From positions 4,774,001 through 4,838,000 of the forward strand of contig CP108521.1 in the NCBI GenBank assembly GCA_035999765.1: a DNA stretch of 64,000 bases. Direction: 5' to 3'. The DNA comes from Streptomyces sp. NBC_01231 (GTDB lineage Bacteria > Actinomycetota > Actinomycetes > Streptomycetales > Streptomycetaceae). The notes under the pieces were generated by a model. The model saw only the letters and a program-made list of their open reading frames with translations, ran no database searches and was not told the origin of the DNA. Positions within the stretch are counted from its first letter, which is position 1. Each line of letters begins with the position of its first letter. A program made the translations under genes and the position numbers. Of the stretch, positions 1 to 8,404 are shown piece after piece.

Positions 1-221
1 CCGCCCACGTCCACGGCAACCCCACCGGCGCCGGCGACTCGGCGGTCGCGGGCCTGCTGTCGGGACTCGTGGAACAACTGCCCTGGCCGGACCGGCTGGC
101 CCGCGCGGTCGCCCTGTCGGCGGCGACGGTCCTGGCACCGGTGGCGGGCGAGTTCGACCGGGCGGCGTACGAGGAACTGGTGGGGCGGGTGGCGGTGACG
201 GAGGAGGTCAGCGCGGCGTAG
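1..221 (+). CDS. PfkB-family sugar kinase, C-terminal end (partial)
   Basis: The window opens inside this gene; the frame starts at base 3 and ends with TAG at 219-221, giving 72 residues. The visible part contains NPTGAGDSAVAGL, the second signature of PfkB/ribokinase kinases, in which the Asp of GAGD is the catalytic base. The product would phosphorylate a sugar or sugar phosphate such as fructose-1-P, tagatose-6-P or an amino-sugar derivative, but the specificity part lies outside the window. From memory, a pfkB gene occupies this place beside the N-acetylglucosamine genes nagA/nagK in S. coelicolor, which would suggest amino-sugar metabolism; that is inference. The next gene is convergent. 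Confidence 0.85.
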   Translation, partial: AHVHGNPTGAGDSAVAGLLSGLVEQLPWPDRLARAVALSAATVLAPVAGEFDRAAYEELVGRVAVTEEVSAA

Positions 222-265
222 CCGGGGATGGGGCGGAAGCCGACCCGCTCCTCAGCCCAGTTCAG

Positions 266-1207
266 TCACTTGTCCGCGAGGTACACCTGATCCAGGACTG
301 CGTCGCACTGGTTGCCGTCGTTGCAGGCGATCACGATCGTGTTCGTGCCCTTGGTCAGGTTCACGTTGGCCCAGGTGTTCTGCCAGCCGTGCTCCCAGTC
401 GCCCTTGGGCAGTCCACCGAAGTTCTTCATGCCCAGGGGCTGGCTGTTGGCCTTGCCGTTGACCACGAGCGTCGCATTGGCGTCCACACCCGGGATGCCG
501 TAGTTCACGTAGAGCCGATAGGTGCCGGCCTTCTCGATGCCGTTGACGGCCCAGGTGACCTTGGCACCGACCTTGTTGAAGCCCGTGACGTAGACCCCGC
601 CCTCCGCCTTGGCCCCCTTGATTTCAGAGGCCGTGGTGGTACCGCCCTCCAGGCGCAGCGTCTTCGCGTCGCTCTTCGGCAAATCCTGGCTCGCCGCGCT
701 CTCGCTGTTCGACGGGCTCGGCTCGCTGCTCTGCGAGGTCGTCGGTGTCGTGGACGCCTCGTTGCCGGCCTTGTTGTCGTCCTCGCCGCCGTCATTCATC
801 ATGGCCACGCCGATGCCGATGACGACCGCGGCGACCACCGCGATCGCGCCGATCAGCAGGCCCTTGGTGTTGGGACCGCGACGGCCACCGCCACCACCAC
901 CGCCGTACGACGACTGCTGGGTGGCCGCGGCGCCGCCGGGAAGGGTCTCGGGGGCCGCGTAGTGGCTGTTCGGCTGGGCGTAGGAGGCCTGGCCCTGCTG
1001 CGGGACCTGGCCGTAGGGCGCGGTCGCGGCTGCCTGGCCCTGCTGGCCGTACTGCCGCTGGCCCACCGCCCGCACTCGGTTGACGGAGTTCGGGTAGCCG
1101 TAGCCATTGGACGGCGGCTGGGCTCCGTTGGCCTGCCCGTCCGCGTACAGATAGCCGAACGGGTCCTCGTCCTCGGGCGTGCTCGCGCCGTTGTTGCCGG
1201 CCGTCAT
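266..1207 (-). CDS. Membrane-anchored protein with C-terminal carbohydrate-binding-like domain
   Basis: 313 residues in three parts. Residues 1-110 are a Gly/Gln/Tyr/Pro-rich cytoplasmic tail. One membrane segment follows a basic GRRGPNTKG stretch at about 117-137. After a Ser/Thr/Glu linker comes a beta-rich domain (about 180-313) with the features of CBM6/CBM35-type galactose-binding folds (GGVYVTGFNKVGAKVTW, YRLYVNYGIPG, ending DAVLDQVYL). A cell-surface role in binding wall or extracellular glycans is likely, but no catalytic domain is present. It starts at an ATG, is transcribed alone, and sits between the sugar kinase and cdgB. Confidence 0.7.
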   Translation of the reverse strand: MTAGNNGASTPEDEDPFGYLYADGQANGAQPPSNGYGYPNSVNRVRAVGQRQYGQQGQAAATAPYGQVPQQGQASYAQPNSHYAAPETLPGGAAATQQSSYGGGGGGGRRGPNTKGLLIGAIAVVAAVVIGIGVAMMNDGGEDDNKAGNEASTTPTTSQSSEPSPSNSESAASQDLPKSDAKTLRLEGGTTTASEIKGAKAEGGVYVTGFNKVGAKVTWAVNGIEKAGTYRLYVNYGIPGVDANATLVVNGKANSQPLGMKNFGGLPKGDWEHGWQNTWANVNLTKGTNTIVIACNDGNQCDAVLDQVYLADK

Positions 1208-1322
1208 CCCTTGGTCTCCTCAACAGGTGCGGATGCGATTCATACGGTGAGAAGGGCGAGCCTACCCGCTCCTGATGCCCCAAACGGGTGACTCGGATCG
1301 CATCAGCTCGCCGGCCTGGGGA

Positions 1323-2972
1323 TCAGCCCGCGCGTCTGTGTTGTTTGGGACGAGATCGTTTCTCGACGTACATCCGCTCGTCAGCGGATTTCAACACCTC
1401 GTCCGCCGTCATTCCGCAGTGGGCCCAGCCGATGCCGAAACTGCCGCCGACCCGCATCGCCCGTCCGTCGACCCGGATGGGCTGGATGATCTCGTTGCGC
1501 AGTCGTACGGCCAGGTCCTGGGCGTCGGCGCGGCCGAGCCCGTCGGCCAGCACGACGAACTCGTCGCCGCCGAGCCGGGCCACCGTGTCGCCGTCGCGGA
1601 CGGCCCGGGACAGCCGGCGCGCGACCTCGATGAGGACCGCGTCGCCCGCGTTGTGCCCGAACCGGTCGTTGATCGACTTGAAGCCGTCGAGGTCGCAGAA
1701 GAGAACCGCGAGCCCCTTGGTGCCGTCGTCGCGCTCACTCTCAGGAGTGACGGTGTGCACATGGTGGTCGTAGCCGTCGAAGGTCTGGGCGACCGGCCGG
1801 AAGTCGAAACCGTCGCCGCTCGCGGCGAAGGCGGGGTGGCCGTAGGCCGCGTCGACGGACTCCAGCTCGCCCGTGGGGCGCTGACACAGCCGCGAGGAGA
1901 GCCGGGCGCGCAGCTCGGCGGAGTTCGGCAGGCCGGTGAGGGAGTCGTGGGAGGCGCGGTGGGCGAGCTGCAGCTCGCGGCGCTTGCGCTCCTCTATGTC
2001 CTCGACGTGGGTGAGGAGGAAGCGGGGCCCGTCGGCGGCGTCGGCGACGACGGAGTTGCGCATCGACACCCACAGGTAGGTGCCGTCGCGGCGGCCGAGC
2101 CGGAGTTCCGCGCGACCGCCCTCGGCGGAGGTCCTCAGCAGGGTGCTGATGTCCTCGGGGTGGACGAGGTCGGAGAAGGAGTAGCGGCGCATCGCGGACG
2201 CGGGGCGGCCCAGCAGCCGGCACAACGCGTCGTTGGTGCGCAGGATCCGGCCGTGCTGGTCGCCGCCCATCTCGGCGATGGCCATGCCGGAGGGGGCGTA
2301 CTCGAAGGCCTGCCGGAAGCTTTCCTCGCTGGCGCGCAGGGCCTGCTGCTCCCTTTCGAGCCTGACCAGTGCGCGCTGCATGTTGGCGCGCAGACGCGCG
2401 TTGCTGATCGCTATGGCGGCCTGAAACGCGTACATCTGGAGCGCTTCGCGCCCCCATGCGCCCGGATGACGGCCGTTGCGCGGCCGGTCCACGGACAGCA
2501 CGCCTATCAGCTCGCCGCACGAGCCGCCGCCCGGCGCGGCGGGCGTGTACATCGGGGCGAAGAGCCGGTCGGAGGGGTGCCACTCGTCCTCGAAGCGGGG
2601 CGCGGGGCCGTCGGTGTACCACTGCGGTACGTCGTCGTCGTCGAGGACCCAGCCCTCGGTGTGCGGGATGAAGACCAGGTCGCCCCAGTGCTCGCCCATG
2701 CCGAGGCGGCGCTCCCAGGACTCGCGGGAACCGACCCGGCCGGTGATCAGCGCCTCGGCGGCGGGGTTGCCCGCGAAGGCGGCGACGACGAGGTCGCCGT
2801 CGGGGCGTACGAGGTTGACGCACGCCAGCTCGTACCCGAGAGCCTGGACCACGCCGTCGGCCACGGTCTGCAGTGTGTCCGCTAGGCTGCGGGCCGTGTT
2901 CATGTCGGCCATGACCTGGTGCAGCTGTCGCAGGGACGCAAGACGGACGTAGGGTTCCGACTCGGTCTCCAT
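1323..2972 (-). CDS. cdgB: Diguanylate cyclase CdgB (GAF-PAS-GGDEF)
   Basis: 549 residues. Order: GAF-like sensor (about 25-190), PAS/PAC (about 205-325, with SGMAIAEMGGDQHGRILRTND), GGDEF cyclase (about 340-545). The active site GGDEF is intact at residues 468-472, so it should make cyclic di-GMP from two GTP. Five residues upstream, RDGD (459-462) matches the RxxD inhibitory I-site, so product feedback inhibition is expected. No membrane segment is visible, so it is cytosolic. Length, domain order and place match CdgB of S. coelicolor, a developmental BldD-controlled cyclase, which is why the symbol is given. The ATG starts are MRQ/METESEP type; METESEP is used. A near-palindrome lies about 140 bp upstream (3115-3128). 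Confidence 0.9.
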   Translation of the reverse strand: METESEPYVRLASLRQLHQVMADMNTARSLADTLQTVADGVVQALGYELACVNLVRPDGDLVVAAFAGNPAAEALITGRVGSRESWERRLGMGEHWGDLVFIPHTEGWVLDDDDVPQWYTDGPAPRFEDEWHPSDRLFAPMYTPAAPGGGSCGELIGVLSVDRPRNGRHPGAWGREALQMYAFQAAIAISNARLRANMQRALVRLEREQQALRASEESFRQAFEYAPSGMAIAEMGGDQHGRILRTNDALCRLLGRPASAMRRYSFSDLVHPEDISTLLRTSAEGGRAELRLGRRDGTYLWVSMRNSVVADAADGPRFLLTHVEDIEERKRRELQLAHRASHDSLTGLPNSAELRARLSSRLCQRPTGELESVDAAYGHPAFAASGDGFDFRPVAQTFDGYDHHVHTVTPESERDDGTKGLAVLFCDLDGFKSINDRFGHNAGDAVLIEVARRLSRAVRDGDTVARLGGDEFVVLADGLGRADAQDLAVRLRNEIIQPIRVDGRAMRVGGSFGIGWAHCGMTADEVLKSADERMYVEKRSRPKQHRRAG

Positions 2973-3280
2973 GCTCGCCCTCCCCCCGAGACCTCGCAGT
3001 GAATCAAGGGTTCTCTTCGGCGCTTCTTATCAGTGATGCTCCTGCGTCTTCCCCAGCCACTGAATCACAGCGCGCTGCTCACTCGGTACACAGGGTCAAC
3101 AATTAGTCCCCCTTGTGACTCAAGTCACAGCTGAAGATGAACAATTGAGTGGGGTTTCTGCGGTTGTCCTGTGCGTTTACTGAACGCAAACGTGGTGCCG
3201 ATGTGGAGAACGGGCGGAAACTCGGCCGTGAGTCCTAGGACCGCGCTCCGTCCCGGGCCCGATGCGGTCCGCGTGGGTCG
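2973..3280. promoter_or_regulatory. Divergent intergenic region cdgB / flavin reductase
   Basis: 308 bp, noticeably more AT-rich than the flanks, expected to hold the cdgB promoter and that of the flavin reductase gene. It contains the near-perfect palindrome GTGACTCAAGTCAC at 3115-3128 (GTGACT, two bases, AGTCAC) and several TCA/TGA-rich half sites (for example 2996-3004 and 3057-3066). No TTGACA/TATAAT pair could be assigned with confidence. Confidence 0.4.
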
Positions 3281-3883
3281 GTGATTAGCGTTCCGGGTGT
3301 GCCGAACACTCCCCTCGCCCCCTCCGCCACCGTCCCGTCGCCCGCCTCCGGGCATGCTGTGGGGGTGAGCAACGACGAGTTCCGCGCCGCCATGTCCCGG
3401 CTGGCCGCCGGAGTGGTCCTGGTGACCGCGCGGGAGACGCCACTCGACCCGGACGATCCCGGGGCGCCGGCCGGCGAGGACGTCGGCATGACGGCGACGG
3501 CGTTCATGTCCGTCTCCCTGGATCCGCCCCTGGTGCTGGTCAGCGTGCGCGAGGGCTCCCGCATGGACGACCTGTTCGACGAGCAGCCCCTGTGGGCGGT
3601 GTCGGTGCTGTCCGAGAGCCAGCGGCACATCGCCGGCCGCTTCGCCATGAAGGGCCGCATCAGCGACCGCCTGCTCTTCGAGGACATCCCGTACGTCCGC
3701 GGCGAGGCGTCCGACGCTCCCCTGGTGGGCGGCGCCCTGGCCACCCTGGAGTGCCGAACGGAACAGCGCATGACGGCCGGCGACCACACCCTGGTCGTCG
3801 GCCGTGTCCTGACCGCGGCAGTACCGAGCGCCGACGGCGGCCCGCTGACGTATTTCCGGGGCCGGTACCGGCAGTTGGGCTGA
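3281..3883 (+). CDS. Flavin reductase-like domain protein
   Basis: Up to 200 residues from GTG 3281. A later in-frame GTG at 3365 gives a 172-residue product that begins just before FRAAMSRLAAGVVLVTA, the usual N-terminal edge of this family, so the shorter form may be the real one. Conserved features are GMTATAFMSVSLDPPLVLVSV and SRMDDLF, typical of the FMN-binding split barrel of small flavin reductases that supply reduced flavin to monooxygenases. The C-terminus TYFRGRYRQLG is also typical. No partner oxygenase lies next to it, so its physiological client is unknown. It is divergent from cdgB across a 308-bp gap. Confidence 0.8.
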   Translation: MISVPGVPNTPLAPSATVPSPASGHAVGVSNDEFRAAMSRLAAGVVLVTARETPLDPDDPGAPAGEDVGMTATAFMSVSLDPPLVLVSVREGSRMDDLFDEQPLWAVSVLSESQRHIAGRFAMKGRISDRLLFEDIPYVRGEASDAPLVGGALATLECRTEQRMTAGDHTLVVGRVLTAAVPSADGGPLTYFRGRYRQLG

Positions 3884-3950
3884 CTACCGGCAGTCGGGTC
3901 AACCGGGAATTCGCTCGCCCTTCGGCGATGCGCCTTCTTAGGGTGCCCCC

Positions 3951-4424
3951 ATGACGACGACTTCCGCGCTCCGCCTCGAAGAGGTCACACCCCGCAACTT
4001 CGAGGCGGCGACCGGCATAAAGGTCCGCCCCGAGCAGGAACGCGCGGTCGCACCGGTGATGAAGTCACTCGCCGAGGCGTACGTCCACCCCGCGGGCGTC
4101 GCCTGGCCCCGCCTGATCGTCGACGGCGACCGTCCCGTCGGCTTCCTCATGGCCTTCTTCGACATCGACTGGCGGGAGGACGGCACCCTTTTCCGCTCCG
4201 GCCTGTGGCGCCTGAACATCGCGGCCGGCGAACAGGGCCGGGGCTACGGCCGGTTCGCGGTGGAGTCCGTCGCGGCGGAGATCCGCCGTCGGGGCGGCCA
4301 GGAGCTGTACGTCACCTGGCACCCCGGTCCGGGCGGCCCGGAGAACTTCTACCTGGGGCTCGGCTTCCGCCCCAACGGAGAGACCAGCGGGGGCCAGACC
4401 GTCGGAGTGCTGAAGCTGTCCTGA
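3951..4424 (+). CDS. GNAT-family N-acetyltransferase
   Basis: 157 residues. The acetyl-CoA pyrophosphate loop reads EQGRGYGRFAVESV (Q/RxxGxG/A motif A), preceded by a beta strand WRLNIAA and followed by LYVTWHPGPGGPENFYLGLGF, the usual C-terminal motif B. The N-terminal part (VGFLMAFFDIDW) is the strand before motif A. The fold supports acetyl transfer from acetyl-CoA to an amine; it resembles spermidine/diamine acetyltransferases, but the substrate cannot be read from the sequence. Single gene; the arfB gene is convergent 25 bp downstream. Confidence 0.85.
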   Translation: MTTTSALRLEEVTPRNFEAATGIKVRPEQERAVAPVMKSLAEAYVHPAGVAWPRLIVDGDRPVGFLMAFFDIDWREDGTLFRSGLWRLNIAAGEQGRGYGRFAVESVAAEIRRRGGQELYVTWHPGPGGPENFYLGLGFRPNGETSGGQTVGVLKLS

Positions 4425-4449
4425 GGCGGCCCGGTCCGGGTGGGGCAGC

Positions 4450-4887
4450 TCAGCCCCAGTCGCGGCCGGTGCGGCCCCGTTTGGTGTCCGAGCGCTGCTT
4501 CTTCTCCCGCAGGCGGCGTTCGTTGATCCCCCGGGGGATCCGGGTGGCCCGGCGCGGCTTGGGCGGCGGGGCCGTCGCCTCGGCGAGGAGGGCGGCCAGG
4601 CGTACGGCGGCGGTCTCCCGGTTGCGCCACTGGGAGCGGTGCTCGGAGGCGCGGACGGTCACCACGCCGTCCACGAGCCGCCCGGCCAGCGCGGCCAGGG
4701 CCCGCTGCTTCCACACCTCGGGCAGGGCCTCGGTGCGCGCCACGTCGAAACGGAGCTCGACCTGCGTGTCGCTGGTGTTGACGTGCTGCCCGCCCGGCCC
4801 TGACGACCGCGAGAAACGCCACATCAGCTCGGCCTCGGGGAGCGAGACGGAGCCGCGGATGAGATAGGGACCGGACATGCCGTACAT
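4450..4887 (-). CDS. arfB: Peptidyl-tRNA hydrolase ArfB, alternative ribosome-rescue factor
   Basis: 145 residues. It has the release-factor GGQ motif at residues 32-34 in the context SSGPGGQHVNTSDTQVELRFD, the signature of the ArfB/YaeJ/ICT1 group that hydrolyses peptidyl-tRNA on ribosomes stalled without a stop codon. The C-terminal tail is strongly basic (RRATRIPRGINERRLREKKQ), which in this family inserts into the empty mRNA channel. No codon-recognition domain is present, which separates it from RF1/RF2. ATG 4887 is used; ATG 4878 is three codons further in and has no better ribosome site. Confidence 0.92.
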   Translation of the reverse strand: MYGMSGPYLIRGSVSLPEAELMWRFSRSSGPGGQHVNTSDTQVELRFDVARTEALPEVWKQRALAALAGRLVDGVVTVRASEHRSQWRNRETAAVRLAALLAEATAPPPKPRRATRIPRGINERRLREKKQRSDTKRGRTGRDWG

Positions 4888-5119
4888 GTTCCCGCGTCTG
4901 ACCCGTCCACGTCACCCCAATAACAACCGACGGTACCGGGAGGGCGGAAGAGTGCGCCGAAAGGGCGGCGCAAGCGCGGCGGAAGTGCCGCGGAAGTGCT
5001 CCGGAAGTGCTGCGGGTAAAGAAAGTAAAGACACGGGGAACCTTGGACACCCCGCGCGGCGTTCATAGGGGTAGCTGTAGCTTCGTGCCAATAGATAACG
5101 AGGGAAGGGACTCCCAACA
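4888..5119 (+). promoter_or_regulatory. terD upstream region with three tandem 11-bp repeats
   Basis: The 232-bp gap between divergent arfB and the TerD gene contains three head-to-tail 11-mers: GGAAGTGCCGC (4981-4991), GGAAGTGCTCC (4992-5002) and GGAAGTGCTGC (5003-5013). The first eight bases are identical in each. They end about 105 bp before the ATG. The 11-bp period puts each copy on the same DNA face, as expected for a cooperative activator or repressor site. Confidence 0.5.
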
Positions 5120-5695
5120 ATGGCTGTAAGCCTGTCCAAGGGTGGCAACGTCTCGCTCACCAAGGAGGCACCGGGCCTGACCGCCGTCACCGTGGGCCTC
5201 GGCTGGGACGTCCGCACCACCACCGGCACGGACTTCGACCTCGACGCCTCCGCGATCGCGGTCAACCCGCAGGGCAAGGTCTACTCGGACGGTCACTTCG
5301 TCTTCTTCAACAACAAGCAGACGCCGGACCAGACCATCGTCCACACCGGTGACAACCGCACCGGCGAAGGCGCGGGCGACGACGAGGCGATCAACGTCAA
5401 CCTCGCCGGCCTCCCGGCCGACGTCGACAAGATCGTCTTCCCGGTCTCGATCTACGACGCGGAGAACCGCTCGCAGAACTTCGGCCAGGTCCGCAACGCC
5501 TACATCCGCATCGTCAACCAGGCCGGCGGCGCCGAGATCGCCCGCTACGACCTGTCGGAGGACGCGGCCACCGAGACGGCCATGGTCTTCGGCGAGCTCT
5601 ACCGCAACGGCGCCGAGTGGAAGTTCCGCGCGGTCGGCCAGGGCTACGCCTCGGGCCTGGTCGGTATCGCCCAGGACTTCGGCGTCAGCGTCTGA
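5120..5695 (+). CDS. TerD-family tellurium-resistance/stress protein
   Basis: 191 residues, the standard length of TerD. It starts [20 protein letters not shown] and includes [21 protein letters not shown], the conserved TerD strand with acidic residues that bind calcium, then [28 protein letters not shown], the second acidic loop. The protein is cytosolic and calcium-binding; in Streptomyces, TerD proteins affect growth and differentiation as well as tellurite response. It is a single gene with its own leader carrying three 11-bp repeats and its own terminator. Other ter genes are not in the window. Confidence 0.93.
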   Translation: MAVSLSKGGNVSLTKEAPGLTAVTVGLGWDVRTTTGTDFDLDASAIAVNPQGKVYSDGHFVFFNNKQTPDQTIVHTGDNRTGEGAGDDEAINVNLAGLPADVDKIVFPVSIYDAENRSQNFGQVRNAYIRIVNQAGGAEIARYDLSEDAATETAMVFGELYRNGAEWKFRAVGQGYASGLVGIAQDFGVSV

Positions 5696-5710
5696 CGAGC
5701 GCCTCGCTGC

Positions 5711-5743
5711 GCGGGACCCCTGGCTTCGGCCGGGGGTTCCCGC
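5711..5743 (+). terminator. Hairpin terminator after the TerD gene
   Basis: GCGGGACCCCTGGC (5711-5724) pairs with GCCGGGGGTTCCCGC (5729-5743) with one bulge and a short TTCG loop, 15 bp after the stop codon. Confidence 0.7.
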
Positions 5744-5766
5744 ATGTTTGCCAGTAGGTTGCCCCC

Positions 5767-6300
5767 GTGATCCTGACCCCCCTCGCTCTCTCCCCCGACC
5801 ACGACATTCCGGGCCCGCTCCTGACCGAACTCACCGCGCTCTACGCTGCCAACCGCGAGTTCCAGGCGCTCAGCGGTGACTTCCCGGATCCGGACGACAT
5901 CCGCCCGGAGCAGGTCGCGGCGGCCCTGGCGGAGGAGCTGGCCCACCCGGACGTCGAGGTACTGCTCGCACGCGGCTCGGGCCGACTGGTCGGCATCGCG
6001 ATCACCCTCGCGCGCCACCCCGACCCGGCCGACCCGGACCCGTGGATCGGCCTGCTGATGGTGGCCGCGGACGTCCACCGCCAGGGCTACGGCCGCCGAC
6101 TGGCGACCCTCGTCGAGGACCGTTTCCGCGACGCGGGCCGCACCGCCGTCCGCCTGGCCGTCCTCGACACCAACCCGAAGGCCCTCGCCTTCTGGACGTC
6201 CCTCGGCTACGAGCCGATCGCGCACCGCGCGGACCGTCAGAGGGCCCGCCCCTGCACGGTTTTGCGCAAGCCGCTGCCCGAATCTCCCGACCCCCGCTAG
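5767..6300 (+). CDS. GNAT-family N-acetyltransferase
   Basis: 177 residues from GTG 5767. Motif A is VHRQGYGRRLATLVEDRF, preceded by WIGLLMVAAD; the C-terminal part AVLDTNPKALAFWTSLGYEPI is the classic motif B. The long N-terminal helical segment (about 1-60) is where substrate selectivity usually lies. Substrate unknown. It overlaps the convergent M1 peptidase gene by a few bases at its stop, so the two share a 3-prime end and no separate terminator is visible. Confidence 0.85.
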   Translation: MILTPLALSPDHDIPGPLLTELTALYAANREFQALSGDFPDPDDIRPEQVAAALAEELAHPDVEVLLARGSGRLVGIAITLARHPDPADPDPWIGLLMVAADVHRQGYGRRLATLVEDRFRDAGRTAVRLAVLDTNPKALAFWTSLGYEPIAHRADRQRARPCTVLRKPLPESPDPR

Positions 6301-7694
6301 CTCTTCGCCGGCTTCCCGTCCCCGTACAGCCACTGCTCCCAGATCCCGCTGAAGTCCTCGCCGGGTGCCTTCTTCTCGACGTATGCGGTGAAGTCGGCGG
6401 TGTCCGCGTTCCCGTGACGGTGGGCGGCGGCCCAACCCTGGACGATGTCGTAGAAGGTGTCGTGGCCGACGGTCTGCCGGATCCGGTGCAGAACCATCGC
6501 GCCGCGCTCGTAGACCGGGCTGTCGGAGATGTGCGCGGCGCTCGTCGGCCGCGCGGGCGGGAAGGACCAGAGGCCCTCGTGGGTCTCGGCACCATGGTCG
6601 TAGAGGGCGTCGAAGGTCTCCTGGGCGCTGTCGCCGCCGTGGTCCTCGTCCCACAGCCATTCCGCGTACGTCGCGAAACCCTCGCTGAGCCACATGTCCC
6701 GCCAGGACCTCGGGGTGACGGAGTTCCCGTACCACTGGTGGGCGAGTTCGTGGACGAGGGTCGGGGTGTCGGGCGCGCCGGGGAAGACCGGCCGGTTCTG
6801 GGTCTCCAGGGCGTAGCCGGCGTCGGCGTCGCGGTCGACGATCGCTCCCGTCGAGGAGAAGGGGTAGGGGCCGAAGTTGTACTCGGCCCACTCCATGATC
6901 TCGGGAATCCCGGCGAGCACCTTCCGGCTCGCTTCCGCCTTCGTCGGGTCGACCGCCACATACACGGGCAGGCCGGAAGGGGTCGTGGAGCGGGTGATGG
7001 CGTAGTGGCCGACGGCGAGCGTGGCGGCGTGGCTCGCCATGGGCTCCGCGGTGTGCCAGGTGTAGGTCGTACGGCCCTTCTTGGTCCTCTCGCCCGTCAA
7101 CTCCCCGTTGGAGACGGCCTGCAGGCCCTCCGGAACGGTCACGGCGAGGTCGTACGACGCCTTGTCGGAGGGGTGGTGGTTGCCGGGGAACCAGGCCATG
7201 GAGCCGGTGGGCTCACCGAGGGCCAGCGCCCCGTCGGCCGTGCGCAGCCAGCCCTCCCGCGAGCCGTCCGGGTCGGTGATCGGCTCCGGGCTGCCGGAGT
7301 AGCGGACGGTCACCCGGAACGTCTCGCCGTCGTCGAGGCCGTCGCTCGGGTGGACCGTCAGCTCCTGTCCGGCGCGGTTCCAGCGGGCGCTCCGGTCCCC
7401 GACGGTGACGCTCTCGACGTCCAGGCCCCTGAGGTCCAGGTCGAATGCGGAGAGGTCCTGGGTGGCGCGTGCGGTGATCGCCGCCGTACCGGACAGACGG
7501 GCCGTGTCCGGGTCGTAGGCGAGGGTCAGGCCGTAGTGCGTGACGTCGTAGCCACCGTTGCCCGCCTTCGGGAAGTACGGGTCACGCACACCGGAATCGC
7601 CGGACCCGCCGTGATCCCCCGCGCCGCACGCGGTCATAGCGATGGCGAGGACGACGGCGGCACAGGTCGGGGCGACCGGTACGGATCGGGACAC
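6297..7694 (-). CDS. Secreted M1-family metallopeptidase lipoprotein
   Basis: 465 residues from GTG 7694. This start is chosen because it gives a proper lipoprotein signal (VSRSVPVAPTCAAVVLAIAMTAC, then GAGDHGG) with AGGATC upstream, and it avoids overlap with the divergent gene; an upstream in-frame start at 7745 exists. The zinc site HELAHQWYG lies at residues 315-323, with the second Glu in WLSEGFATYAEW, as in gluzincin aminopeptidases. A GSMAW-type variant of the GxMEN exopeptidase loop is seen (EPTGSMAWFPGN). The protein is about half the length of PepN, ending after the catalytic domain, as in short actinobacterial secreted M1 enzymes. It likely trims N-terminal residues from extracellular peptides. 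Confidence 0.88.
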   Translation of the reverse strand: MSRSVPVAPTCAAVVLAIAMTACGAGDHGGSGDSGVRDPYFPKAGNGGYDVTHYGLTLAYDPDTARLSGTAAITARATQDLSAFDLDLRGLDVESVTVGDRSARWNRAGQELTVHPSDGLDDGETFRVTVRYSGSPEPITDPDGSREGWLRTADGALALGEPTGSMAWFPGNHHPSDKASYDLAVTVPEGLQAVSNGELTGERTKKGRTTYTWHTAEPMASHAATLAVGHYAITRSTTPSGLPVYVAVDPTKAEASRKVLAGIPEIMEWAEYNFGPYPFSSTGAIVDRDADAGYALETQNRPVFPGAPDTPTLVHELAHQWYGNSVTPRSWRDMWLSEGFATYAEWLWDEDHGGDSAQETFDALYDHGAETHEGLWSFPPARPTSAAHISDSPVYERGAMVLHRIRQTVGHDTFYDIVQGWAAAHRHGNADTADFTAYVEKKAPGEDFSGIWEQWLYGDGKPAKS

Positions 7695-7734
7695 GCCAGT
7701 GATCCTATGAGGACCGCGTGGCACCATCTCGTAC

Positions 7735-8235
7735 GTGCTCGACATCGGCTACGCCCTCTCCAACCGTTTCCCCGACCCCCCGCAGACCGACTACCGCCGC
7801 GCGGACGTCCGCGCCCTGCGCCACGACCTGTTCTGCGGTGACGTCTACCTCGCCGACACCAAGGCGGACCGGGAACTGTCCACAGCCTGGGGATGGGTGC
7901 CCGTGCTCGACTTCGCGTGGGCGCTGTGCGACATCGTGGAACGGATCGACCGCGACCCGGCGGGCTCCCGAGCCGCCCGCCCCCAGCGCGCGGAACTGGA
8001 CTTCACCGAGTCGACCGACCGGATGCTGTTCGAGCGCCGCTTCGGCTGGGTGGACGTCGAGGCGGACTGGATGCCGGCGGAGGAGCCCCCACTGAGCTTC
8101 TCCCACACCGCACTGCGCCGCGAGGCCCGCGACTTCCTGCACGACCTGATCGCCGACCTGGTGGACCTCCACGACGACCTGGGCGAGAACCCGGCGATCT
8201 GGACACTGCAGGCCCGGTTCCCCAGAGTGCGGTGA
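7735..8235 (+). CDS. Conserved protein of unknown function, 166 aa
   Basis: 166 residues from GTG 7735, starting 40 bp from the divergent M1 peptidase start. Acidic and soluble, with no signal peptide or membrane segment. Two readable blocks: an N-terminal part with AWGWVPVLDFAWALCDIVERI and a C-terminal helix LRREARDFLHDLIADLVDLHDDLGENPAIWTLQ. I do not recognise a catalytic motif. The arrangement, with starts nearly back to back, suggests that the two genes share one promoter region, but no functional link is shown. Confidence 0.65.
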   Translation: MLDIGYALSNRFPDPPQTDYRRADVRALRHDLFCGDVYLADTKADRELSTAWGWVPVLDFAWALCDIVERIDRDPAGSRAARPQRAELDFTESTDRMLFERRFGWVDVEADWMPAEEPPLSFSHTALRREARDFLHDLIADLVDLHDDLGENPAIWTLQARFPRVR

Positions 8236-8289
8236 CCTCCGGTGGACGTACGGGGCCCGCGCTGGAAGTTCTTGTCACCCCCGGGCTCG

Positions 8290-8404
8290 CAGCCACCCCG
8301 TCGTCCCGGTCCCCCTGTCGCCCCCCCCGTCGTCCCGGCCCCCCGTCGGCCCGGCCCCCCGTCGCCGCTGCCACCCCGTCGCCCCCGTCGCCCCCCGTCA
8401 CCCC
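8290..8404. repeat. C-rich low-complexity repeat between convergent genes
   Basis: The 162-bp gap between two convergent genes is an array of degenerate CCCCGTCG(C/T)CCCGG units. The complementary strand therefore carries many G4-G6 runs separated by 4-8 bases, so G-quadruplex formation is possible. No coding sequence is visible. Confidence 0.7.

Noticed and set aside
3115..3128. BldD box above cdgB
   Set aside because: GTGACTCAAGTCAC is near-palindromic, but the TNAC and GTNA halves are four, not five, bases apart, so it does not fit the consensus; kept only as an unnamed palindrome.
8290..8404. CRISPR array
   Set aside because: The C-rich repeats are short, uneven and without spacers of constant length.
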